Shown one piece after another: positions 14,862 through 21,537 of a stretch of DNA of 25,136 bases. This DNA comes from DASYYE01 sp035946955. Lineage in GTDB: Bacteria; Actinomycetota; Actinomycetes; Streptosporangiales; Streptosporangiaceae. The notes beneath the pieces were generated by a model. The model saw nothing but the letters and a program-made list of their open reading frames with translations, did not search any database and was not told where the DNA came from. The first letter of the stretch is position 1, and each line of letters starts with the position of its first letter. The stretch covers positions 1-25,136 of the forward strand of contig DASYYE010000504.1 in assembly GCA_035946955.1 (NCBI GenBank), written 5' to 3'. Made by a program: the position numbers and the translations under genes.

Positions 14862-15248
14862 ATGCAAGCGCCAGAAGAGCACGTCAGTCCATCGGGGTCG
14901 ATCATCGTGACGACAACTGAGAACCTTCCTGGCACCAGGGTGGTCAAGACCATAGGCCACGTCTTCGGCCTGACTGTCCGGTCCCGGAGCCTCGGCGGCA
15001 ACATCGCGGCCGGCCTCAAGAGCCTTGTCGGTGGCGAGATCGTCTCGTACGTCAAGCTCAACGAGGATGCACGGCGACAGGCCATCGACCGCATGGTGCG
15101 GAACGCCGCGGCCATGGGCGCCAACGCCGTGACCATGATGCGTTTCGACTCCACGGAGATGGGCCGGACCATGAGTGAGATCGTCGCCTACGGCACGGCC
15201 CGCGTGATCGAGTGGGTACCAGCCTCTGAATCAGGAACTGCGGACTGA
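14862..15248 (+). CDS. YbjQ/UPF0145-family protein
   Basis: A 128-residue YbjQ-like protein (heavy-metal-binding domain family, UPF0145). Residues about 13-115 carry the family pattern: IIVTTTENLPGTRVVKTIGHVFGLTVRSRS, then GGEIVSYVKLNEDARRQAID, then AAAMGANAVTMMRFDS and the closing EIVAYGTARVIE. Members form pentameric beta-rich rings; the cellular role is not settled despite the metal-binding name, and no metal-ligand cysteines or histidine cluster are visible here. The start has GGAGGAG seven bases upstream. It is followed after 13 bases by a small membrane protein gene, so the two probably share a transcript controlled through the upstream 28-bp palindrome. Confidence 0.93.
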   Translation: MQAPEEHVSPSGSIIVTTTENLPGTRVVKTIGHVFGLTVRSRSLGGNIAAGLKSLVGGEIVSYVKLNEDARRQAIDRMVRNAAAMGANAVTMMRFDSTEMGRTMSEIVAYGTARVIEWVPASESGTAD

Positions 15249-15261
15249 GCGGGGGTGTGCC

Positions 15262-15471
15262 ATGAACATCGTGGAATGGGCCATCCTGGCGGTAGTGGTC
15301 CTGGGAATCGTCATCGCCCTGTTCGGCTGGGACCGCTACCGGGGCGGCCGCAAGAGCGTGGACAACACCGCAGAGCCGACGACGGAAGTCTTCATCGATC
15401 CCGCGAGCGGCAAACGGATGCGAGTCTGGTACGACCCAAAGACTGGACAGCGGGACTACCGGCCCGAGTAA
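15262..15471 (+). CDS. Small single-span membrane protein, unknown function
   Basis: A 69-residue protein. Residues 4-23 (VEWAILAVVVLGIVIALFGW) form one membrane helix with a very short outside N-terminus; a basic stretch (DRYRGGRKS) follows, giving an N-out/C-in orientation by the positive-inside rule. The cytoplasmic tail ends VFIDPASGKRMRVWYDPKTG plus QRDYRPE, an ordered-looking motif. I do not recognise a named family. Coupling to the ybjQ-like gene (13-base gap, GGGGGTG ribosome site) suggests it may anchor or partner that protein at the membrane. A strong hairpin follows. Confidence 0.75.
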   Translation: MNIVEWAILAVVVLGIVIALFGWDRYRGGRKSVDNTAEPTTEVFIDPASGKRMRVWYDPKTGQRDYRPE

Positions 15472-15534
15472 GCCGACGGCTGCCTGGATCACAAACCGGA
15501 TCGTTCGAGTGACTTCATACCCGCAGGGGATCCG

Positions 15535-15565
15535 GCCCCTGACCGCTCCCATCCTGGTCAGGGGC
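15535..15565. terminator. Bidirectional hairpin terminator
   Basis: GCCCCTGACC (15535-15544) and GGTCAGGGGC (15556-15565) pair perfectly over 10 bp with an 11-base loop. It lies between the rightward membrane-protein gene and the leftward regulator gene, so it can serve both. No T-run. Confidence 0.75.
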
Positions 15566-15651
15566 TGTGGACCGCTCACGGCAGGCCTGCACACCGCCAC
15601 TCGTAGCTGCCTGAAGAATGGATTAGCTGGCCAAAAGCCAGGGGGTTACTG

Positions 15652-16689
15652 CTAGTCCGATCGTTCAATACGCGACAAGCCTCGCTGGATCATGAACTCC
15701 ACCGCCTCGTTCATATTGGTCGGTATGACCGTCTTTCCACGATGGGCGGCAGGCCATACGCGTAGCAACTCATCCACGAATCCTTGACCAACATCTGTAA
15801 CACCAGTGAAGTCGACCTCCACGGTGTCGAAATCGGAATCTAGCCCCTCCAGAAGCCGCCTTGCCTCACTGCGCGAGACGAAGACGGTTCCAATTTCGAA
15901 GAGCTTGACCACCGGCCGCGTACGAACGAAGGCATGATCCTGAGTGAACTCGCTGAACACACCAGCGAGGGTCCGGTCGGTCTGCGGATCTATCTGGCAC
16001 ACCACGGACGTCCCTTCGGCAGCTGGAACCAAGCCCAGTGCGGAGTCACGGCGCAGGTTGTCTACCGTCCAGCGCACTCCCGACGACGTCAGCCGGAAAA
16101 GATCCACCGCCTTCGAGGTGAAGAAGATTCCCTCCCCGGTGTGGTGTAGCCGGTCAGTGGTGCGTTTTCCCTTAGACAACTCCTGAACGGCCTCGAAATC
16201 GCTGGCAAGCCCTAGCCCCACGCGGAGCTTCGGAAACGCGCCTACACCGTAGTCTCTTACCTCGAAGGTCCACTGACCTGCGTCGACCCACCAGCTGATC
16301 GTCACTCTCTGGCTACCCGAGTGATCGATGGCGTTGTTGAGCATCTCTGTGAAGGCATAGCCGATGAGCCGTCCAGCTGGGCTTCCTCGATCCAGACCTA
16401 GATCCTCAACCACACGGCGCCACACCACGTCCTCGGAAAGCCCAAGCAGTGTGAGTTCGTTGTACCAGGAGGGGTCGGCGTCCATGGTTGCCGTCAGCGG
16501 ATCCTTCGGCAACGAGCGACGCGCTACTGCAGCTCGCACGGCTCCCAAATCGAACAGCCGGTGACCGCCAGGTGTTCTGGTTGACGGGATAGTCCCGGCG
16601 TCGGCGAGCTGACGGATCCTGGTCGGCGACAGGCCAAGTTCGCGCGCGACTTCCGCGATCCTTACAAGACCTTCACCCGGCTCGGCCAT
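15652..16689 (-). CDS. Regulator fusing a MerR-like HTH, GHKL ATPase and STAS-like (DUF4325-type) domain
   Basis: A 345-residue protein with three parts. Residues about 8-55 form a MerR/excisionase-like HTH (RIAEVARELGLSPTRIRQLA, then GTIPSTRTPGGHRLF). Residues about 100-240 are a GHKL/HATPase of anti-sigma-kinase type: N-box TEMLNNAIDHSGS, G1-like VRDYGVGAF, G2-like HTGEGIFFTSKAVD. Residues about 270-340 match the STAS-like DUF4325 pattern (VEVDFTGVTDVGQGFVDELL). The combination suggests a DNA-binding switch whose ATPase and STAS-like modules act in one chain, much as SpoIIAB/SpoIIAA do as two proteins; the mechanism is inference. The start at 16689 has TGGAG upstream; a further in-frame 38 residues translate the upstream inverted repeat and were rejected. 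Autoregulation through that repeat is likely. GC looks lower than in the flanking genes. Confidence 0.88.
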   Translation of the reverse strand: MAEPGEGLVRIAEVARELGLSPTRIRQLADAGTIPSTRTPGGHRLFDLGAVRAAVARRSLPKDPLTATMDADPSWYNELTLLGLSEDVVWRRVVEDLGLDRGSPAGRLIGYAFTEMLNNAIDHSGSQRVTISWWVDAGQWTFEVRDYGVGAFPKLRVGLGLASDFEAVQELSKGKRTTDRLHHTGEGIFFTSKAVDLFRLTSSGVRWTVDNLRRDSALGLVPAAEGTSVVCQIDPQTDRTLAGVFSEFTQDHAFVRTRPVVKLFEIGTVFVSRSEARRLLEGLDSDFDTVEVDFTGVTDVGQGFVDELLRVWPAAHRGKTVIPTNMNEAVEFMIQRGLSRIERSD

Positions 16690-16702
16690 AGCCACTCCAG
16701 AA

Positions 16703-16755
16703 AATCTGCACCTACACTGTAGATTACAGCTAAACCTACAGTGTAGGTGCAGATT
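16703..16755. promoter_or_regulatory. Perfect 20-bp inverted repeat with nested TACA/TGTA sites
   Basis: Left arm 16703-16722 and right arm 16736-16755 are perfect reverse complements over 20 bp, separated by 13 bases. Each arm contains its own dyad (TACACTGTA at 16713-16721, TACAGTGTA at 16738-16746). A third dyad, CTGTA-GAT-TACAG, spans 16717-16729. It ends 13 bases before the regulator's ATG at 16689. It may be a multi-site operator for the HTH regulator, or, if transcribed, a strong hairpin over the ribosome site. Confidence 0.85.
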
Positions 16756-16838
16756 CAGCCGGACACCCCCTTGGGGCGGACCCATCGACTGACGCCTCAC
16801 CAAACCAGGGCGGCGGTTGGCTCAGCGGTCAGGGTCGG

Positions 16839-17831
16839 TCAGGGCACGGTCTTCTCGCGCTCGTGATCGAGCGGTGAGACCTCCATGGTTCCTTTGCTCT
16901 CCCGGTACTGACCAGGTGATGTGCCGAACTCACGCTTGAACGCCTTGGACAGGGAGGCGTCAGTGCCATATCCAGTGCGACGGGCGATGGCTTCGACGCT
17001 GAGCTTGGTCGTCGTGAGGTAGCCGGCGGCTTGGCCAAGCCGGATCCTGGCCAGGTAACGCATCGGGCTCTCGCCCACGGTGGTGCGAAAGCGGGCTGCG
17101 AACAACGTCCGCGACATGCCAGCCAGGCCGGACAGCTCCGCAAGCGTCCAGTTCGCGCCGGGCCGATCGTGCAGTGCGGCCATAGCCGGTGCGATCTGTG
17201 TGTCGATCGCCTGCTGTGGCAGCAGCAAACCCGTCTGCTCGGCCCCAGCGAGATAGGTGCGGAGCGCCTGCGACAGGAAGACGTCGGCCAGCTTGGCAAA
17301 GATCGCCTGTGCGCCGGGCGCGGTACTGTCAACTTCCTGGCGCACAAGCGCGAAGACGGGTTCGAGCCAGGTAGTGATGTCGGCGGAACGTGAGTTCATG
17401 TGCAGCACTGGTGGAAGCAGGCTGATCAGCCTCATCGGCGCCGGGTCGTCCAGGACGAACCCGCCGCAGAGCAGTCTGGTGAGGGCACCAGTGCCGCCGT
17501 AGGTCAGCCGTGCGTCCGGGTTCAGTGGATGACCGGCAACGATCACATCCAGGTTGGTGACTGGTGAATCTGGGTGGTCGTTCATGACATGCCGCTCACC
17601 GCGGGAGAGTATGACAAGGTCGCCTGCCTGGAGCTGGGTGGGCTCATGCCCGGGAAGGCTCAGCCAGCACGAACCAGCGAGCACCAGGTGGAACTTGGCC
17701 ACGTTGGCCCCGTCGACCTCGAACCCCCACGGCGCGCGGAGCTCCGACAGGCAGTAGACCGTACTGCGCACCCGCAACGCCGTCAGCAGCTCAGTGACCG
17801 CATCGTGCGGTGCGGTGTTCAGCCGCTGCAT
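16839..17831 (-). CDS. AraC-family transcriptional regulator with cupin sensor domain
   Basis: A 330-residue regulator. The N-terminal half is a cupin of the AraC_binding type (WGFEVDGANVAKFHLVLAGS at about 34-53, then LQAGDLVILSRGERHVMND). The C-terminal 100 residues hold the double HTH: WTLAELSGLAGMSRTLFAARFR, then LSVEAIARRTGYGTDASLSKAF, KREFGTSPGQYR. The ligand is unknown; cupin-type AraC proteins next to small enzymes often answer to reactive or aromatic compounds. The start at 17831 has GGAGG seven bases upstream; the 37 residues further upstream read as non-protein sequence. It is divergent from the YCII-like gene across 157 bases, so that gene is a candidate target. Confidence 0.93.
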   Translation of the reverse strand: MQRLNTAPHDAVTELLTALRVRSTVYCLSELRAPWGFEVDGANVAKFHLVLAGSCWLSLPGHEPTQLQAGDLVILSRGERHVMNDHPDSPVTNLDVIVAGHPLNPDARLTYGGTGALTRLLCGGFVLDDPAPMRLISLLPPVLHMNSRSADITTWLEPVFALVRQEVDSTAPGAQAIFAKLADVFLSQALRTYLAGAEQTGLLLPQQAIDTQIAPAMAALHDRPGANWTLAELSGLAGMSRTLFAARFRTTVGESPMRYLARIRLGQAAGYLTTTKLSVEAIARRTGYGTDASLSKAFKREFGTSPGQYRESKGTMEVSPLDHEREKTVP

Positions 17832-17988
17832 TGACACGCCTCCACCCTGCTGGTCCCGCTCGCCTCCGAGGGGACGGCGGACGGCTGGACAACCTTCCTG
17901 TCCTTTCGAACATAGCCAGCGGCAAGCGGCCGACGCAATCATTCATACGGCACGGACTACAAGCCAGCGCCTGACCTATGGAGGCACG

Positions 17989-18300
17989 ATGCCCACGTAC
18001 CTGATTACCTACCACGGTGGCGGTGGCCCGCCCGCGTCAGCCGAGGCTCGCGAACAGATGATGGCCGCGTTCGGAGCCTGGGTGGCTAGCGTGGGTGACC
18101 AGATGCTCGACCCAGGCACGCCGCTCGGGGCTTCGAAGACCGTGTCGGCAGACGGTGTGAGCGACCGGCCCGCAGCCAGTATCGGCGGGTACTCGCTGAT
18201 CAAGGCCGACGACCTGGACGCGGCAGTCGGCATCGTCAAGAACCATCCATTCGTCAGCCGGGGTGGCTCCCTGCAGGTCAGCGAGGCGGTTGCGCCCTAG
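17989..18300 (+). CDS. YCII-like small protein
   Basis: A 103-residue protein resembling YCII-related (YciI/DGPF-like dimeric alpha-beta) proteins: MPTYLITYHGGGGPP, then MMAAFGAWVASVGDQMLDPG, SKTVSADGVSD, and the characteristic GGYSLIKADDLDAAVGIVKN at about 64-83. Members form ferredoxin-like dimers; some act in chlorinated-aromatic metabolism, and most have no proven reaction. The start has GGAGG (17980-17984) four bases upstream. Divergent from the AraC regulator and ended by a strong hairpin, so it is a single-gene unit. Confidence 0.85.
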   Translation: MPTYLITYHGGGGPPASAEAREQMMAAFGAWVASVGDQMLDPGTPLGASKTVSADGVSDRPAASIGGYSLIKADDLDAAVGIVKNHPFVSRGGSLQVSEAVAP

Positions 18301-18362
18301 CCGAGGCGACGGACCGACCTGCCGTCTTTCGTCATGGGGCCAGCGCCAGCCAAGGTCATGCA

Positions 18363-18401
18363 GCGGGCCGCAGGGATGTGTGCATCACCCCTGCGGCCCG
18401 C
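18363..18401. terminator. Strong hairpin terminator between the YCII-like gene and msrA
   Basis: GCGGGCCGCAGGG (18363-18375) and CCCTGCGGCCCGC (18389-18401) pair perfectly over 13 bp with a 13-base loop. It sits between convergent genes (stops at 18300 and 18425) and can end both transcripts. Confidence 0.85.
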
Positions 18402-18424
18402 CATGGCCTTGCTACGCGCCGGGT

Positions 18425-19084
18425 TCAGCCGTCAGCCCGGACGACTCCGACCGGGCACGAGACACCGGTGCCGTGGTCCGGGCAGTAACCGCCCGGGTTC
18501 TTGTCGAGGTACTGCTGGTGGTAGTCCTCGGCGAAGTAGAACTCCCCGGCCGGGACGATCTCCGTGCTGATCTCGCCATAGCGGGCCTGGGCCAGCTTCT
18601 CCTGGTAGGCCTTGCGCGAGGCCTCCGCCTCGGCCTGCTGCTGCGGCGAGTGCGTGTAGATCGCCGATCGGTACTGCGTGCCGACGTCGTTGCCCTGGCG
18701 CATGCCCTGCGTGGGGTCGTGCGACTCCCAGAACACTCGCAGCAGGTCAGCGTATGAGACCTTCGCCGGGTCGAACACCACCCGGACCGCCTCTGCGTGG
18801 CCGGTCCGGCCGGTGCAGACCTCTTCGTACGTCGGGTTGGGCGTGAAGCCGCCCTCGTAGCCGACTGCCGTCGTATAGACGCCGGGCATCTGCCAGAACT
18901 TACGTTCTGCCCCCCAGAAGCAGCCCAACGCGAACTCGGCGACCTCGGTCCCATCTGGGTAAGGCGGGGTCAGCGGCGTCCCCAGCACCTCATGCCGGGC
19001 AGGGACTGCCAGCGGCGTGGCGCGCCCGGGAAGCGCCTCCTCAGCCGTGACCATCTGGGTCTTTCGCGTTCCGAACAGGCTCAC
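18425..19084 (-). CDS. msrA: Peptide methionine sulfoxide reductase A
   Basis: A 219-residue MsrA that reduces methionine-S-sulfoxide in proteins. The active site GCFWGAE puts the catalytic cysteine at residue 55. TAVGYEGGFTPNPTYEEVCT, TGHAEAV and the HHQQY-like EDYHQQYLDKNPGGYC segment are typical. Two more cysteines near the C-terminus (GGYC and GVSC) supply the resolving steps that thioredoxin or mycothiol systems recycle. The first 40 residues form the usual actinobacterial N-terminal extension. The GTG start at 19084 has GGGAGG seven bases upstream. It is cytoplasmic, transcribed leftward, and lies 60 bases after the binding-protein gene; an independent promoter cannot be excluded. Confidence 0.97.
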   Translation of the reverse strand: MSLFGTRKTQMVTAEEALPGRATPLAVPARHEVLGTPLTPPYPDGTEVAEFALGCFWGAERKFWQMPGVYTTAVGYEGGFTPNPTYEEVCTGRTGHAEAVRVVFDPAKVSYADLLRVFWESHDPTQGMRQGNDVGTQYRSAIYTHSPQQQAEAEASRKAYQEKLAQARYGEISTEIVPAGEFYFAEDYHQQYLDKNPGGYCPDHGTGVSCPVGVVRADG

Positions 19085-19144
19085 TGTCGTGCCTCCCTCT
19101 GTTCTCCACTGGTGTTAAGCACAGTCCTCCCCGGAACGTTCCCG

Positions 19145-20479
19145 TTACACCGGGGTGGGCTGCAGCGGGGCTCCGGCCGGTACTGCCGGGTTGAGGGAGT
19201 TGTCCACGACCTTGAGCTCAACTGGGTACTTTCCGCTGGCTGCCTGCCACTGCGCCCCGACCGGCTCGACCACCGCCACCCCCGGCGCTGGCCCGGCCGA
19301 GAAGTCCAGCGGCCCACACATACCGTTGTAGCGGACCTTGTGCAGCGCGGCCGCGACCTCCTGCTTGTCATGTGGGTCACTCACGGTGGAAAGAGCCTCT
19401 TTGGCCACCTCGAACAGCGTGTAGGTGGACCCCAGGGTCTGCAGCCACGGCTGTCCGGTCCGTGCCTGGTAGGCGCTGGCGAGCGAACTCGCCGACTGAC
19501 CAGTCAGCGACGACGAAACCGGCATGTATGGCCCCCACCACGAGGCAATGGCGAGGTTGCGTCCCCACACCCCCAGCCCAGCGACATCTGCGGGTACCTG
19601 CGCCACATTGGCCACCGTAGCCAGCCGTGGCCGGAACCCGCCCCGTGCAGCCTGCTCCCAGAACGCCTGGAAGTCAGCCAGCAGCGGCACCCCTGCGAAC
19701 GTCTCGCACCCCCGGCCCTTGAACAACGAGACCATGGCCCCGAAATCGCTGCTCCCGTCCGTATAAGCCCCTCCGTCGACCACCTGGTACCCCGCTCCGG
19801 TGACCAGTGGCTCAAACCCCGCACGGAACGCTGTGCCATACGCATCGAACGGGAACAGGCACCCCACAGACGTACTGTCGGCCGCCCGCTCCCACATGGG
19901 CACGAAGCACCCTTGGAACTGCCGGAACCCCATAAAGAACGCGGTGCAGAACTGAAACTTCTGACTGGGCCGAGCAGGGTGGCCGCCTAGCCCCCCGTAC
20001 CACATCTCCCAGGGCACCCCTGTCACCAGGCAAGGAATCCCCTGGCTGGCGCACACCTGGGCCACTGGGTTCGCGGTGTCCGCACCCGACGTAGCCAGCA
20101 CCAGGTCCGCCAGGTTCCCCAAGGCAATCTGCTGCGTTGCCCGTATCGCGACGTTGGCGTCCGAGCGGCTGTCAACAACCGCGATGTCAATCTCGTACGT
20201 CTTCCGCCCCAGCCGGAGCCCGCGGGCAAATGCGGGCACTGAGCGCACGGCATCAACCACAAACCGGTCCCCGGCGCCCCACCGAGCCATCGCCCCCGTC
20301 AAGGGCGAGACAAGCACAACCCGAATCCGCCCAACTCCCCGCCCGCTCCCCGAGGAGGACCCGCATCCCCCCAGCCCAGCCCCCAGTACCGCAGCTCCCA
20401 CTCCGCCCAAAACCACCCGTCGAGACACACTCACCACAAGATTCTCCCAGACCTGGCCCTGTGAGGTAGGTGTGGTCAT
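19145..20479 (-). CDS. Orphan Peripla_BP_6-type substrate-binding lipoprotein
   Basis: A 444-residue extracytoplasmic binding protein of the branched-chain amino acid/amide/urea (LivJ, FmdD, UrtA) group. The signal peptide has a twin-arginine-like SRRVVLGG and a lipobox LGGC with Cys39. The body starts IRVVLVSPLTGAMARWGAGD, and continues with NVAIRATQQIALGNLADLVL, SGADTANPVAQVCASQGIPC and GVPWEMWY. No permease or ATPase genes lie nearby. The ATG at 20479 overlaps the stop of the polyprenyl synthase gene (ATGA), suggesting coupling; a GTG at 20434 (MSVSRRV) with a GGGAGA site is an alternative giving a shorter signal peptide. Five cysteines remain after the lipobox. The ligand is unknown. Confidence 0.88.
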   Translation of the reverse strand: MTTPTSQGQVWENLVVSVSRRVVLGGVGAAVLGAGLGGCGSSSGSGRGVGRIRVVLVSPLTGAMARWGAGDRFVVDAVRSVPAFARGLRLGRKTYEIDIAVVDSRSDANVAIRATQQIALGNLADLVLATSGADTANPVAQVCASQGIPCLVTGVPWEMWYGGLGGHPARPSQKFQFCTAFFMGFRQFQGCFVPMWERAADSTSVGCLFPFDAYGTAFRAGFEPLVTGAGYQVVDGGAYTDGSSDFGAMVSLFKGRGCETFAGVPLLADFQAFWEQAARGGFRPRLATVANVAQVPADVAGLGVWGRNLAIASWWGPYMPVSSSLTGQSASSLASAYQARTGQPWLQTLGSTYTLFEVAKEALSTVSDPHDKQEVAAALHKVRYNGMCGPLDFSAGPAPGVAVVEPVGAQWQAASGKYPVELKVVDNSLNPAVPAGAPLQPTPV

Positions 20480-21474
20480 CCCGTCCGGGACGCCACGAAC
20501 TCACACATGGCCTCGAACGCCCCCCGCGCCGCCACGTCCGGCAGCCCCGCGACCTCATCCCTTGCCACCGACGCCCACCGGCGCATGTCCGCCCGCGCCG
20601 CCTCCATGGCCGGGTGCGCCCGCAGCAACGCCAGCGCCTCCGCATGCAGCGTCTCGTCCGTCAGGTCCGCGCTCAGCAGGTCCCGGAGCCGCCCGCCGCC
20701 ACCAGAGCGGAGTACGTGCAGCACCGGCAGGCTTCGCACACCTTCGCGCAGGTCCGTCCCTGGTGTCTTCCCGGACTGCTCCGAGTCGCTGGTCACGTCC
20801 AGGATGTCGTCAGAGAGCTGGAACGCCACCCCCAGCGCGTGACACGCCGCTGTCATGCGTTCCGCCACGCCCGCGGGCGCGTCCGAGAACATCGCACCGA
20901 ACCGGCCTGCTGTCGCGATCAGCGAAGCGGTCTTCTCCTCCACCACGCGCAGGTAGTGCGCGAGCGGGTCTTCGCCGGGCCGGGGGCCCAATGTCTCCGC
21001 GATCTGCCCACTGACCAGCCGCGCGAACGTCTCGGCCTGGATCCTGATCGCTTCGTCGCCGAGTTCGGCGAGGATCTGTGAGGCCCGGGCGAACAGGAAG
21101 TCGCCGGTGAGGATCGCGACCGTGTTTGTCCAGCGGGAGTTGGCGCTCTCGTGGCCCCGCCGGACCGCGGCCTCGTCCATCACGTCGTCGTGGTAAAGGG
21201 TGGCGAGGTGGGTCAGTTCGATCGCGGTCGCGGCGGGCACGATGCGCTCGTCCGCTGGGTTGCCGAACTGCGATGCCAGCAGCACGACCGTTGCCCGGAA
21301 CCGCTTGCCACCAGCGTCGATAAGGTGCCGGGAGGCCTCGGTGAGCAGGGTCTCCTGTGCCTGGGCGGCATCGGCGAGCGCCTGTTCGACCTGCGCCAAG
21401 CCGTCGCCGACCGCGGCCGCCAGCGCGGCATCGGTCAACTCCACGGGCACTGCGGTCACCACGGGCGGCTCCAC
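20476..21474 (-). CDS. Long-chain polyprenyl diphosphate synthase
   Basis: A 332-residue trans-isoprenyl diphosphate synthase. The first aspartate-rich motif is DDVMD (96-100) with RRGHES after it; the second is DDILD (222-226). GGKRFR (55-60) binds diphosphate, and KT at 181-182 fits the family. It condenses isopentenyl diphosphate onto an allylic primer. Residues before the first motif (ATLYH) are mostly small, as in long-chain enzymes, and its place directly after nuoN favours the menaquinone side chain (heptaprenyl to nonaprenyl). The GTG start at 21474 lies 64 bases after the nuoN stop, and the end overlaps the next gene by ATGA. Product length cannot be read from sequence alone. Confidence 0.93.
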   Translation of the reverse strand: MEPPVVTAVPVELTDAALAAAVGDGLAQVEQALADAAQAQETLLTEASRHLIDAGGKRFRATVVLLASQFGNPADERIVPAATAIELTHLATLYHDDVMDEAAVRRGHESANSRWTNTVAILTGDFLFARASQILAELGDEAIRIQAETFARLVSGQIAETLGPRPGEDPLAHYLRVVEEKTASLIATAGRFGAMFSDAPAGVAERMTAACHALGVAFQLSDDILDVTSDSEQSGKTPGTDLREGVRSLPVLHVLRSGGGGRLRDLLSADLTDETLHAEALALLRAHPAMEAARADMRRWASVARDEVAGLPDVAARGAFEAMCEFVASRTG

Positions 21475-21537
21475 TCCGTCAATCAGTGCGGCCGCAAGCG
21501 GCCAACACCCCGGAACACACCCTAGGCCAGCCGGAAA

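Noticed and set aside
16690..16803. 38-residue N-terminal extension of the GHKL/STAS-like regulator
   Set aside because: It would be translated from the inverted repeat and gives a Cys/His/Arg-rich stretch unlike the family; the ATG at 16689 opens directly on the HTH.
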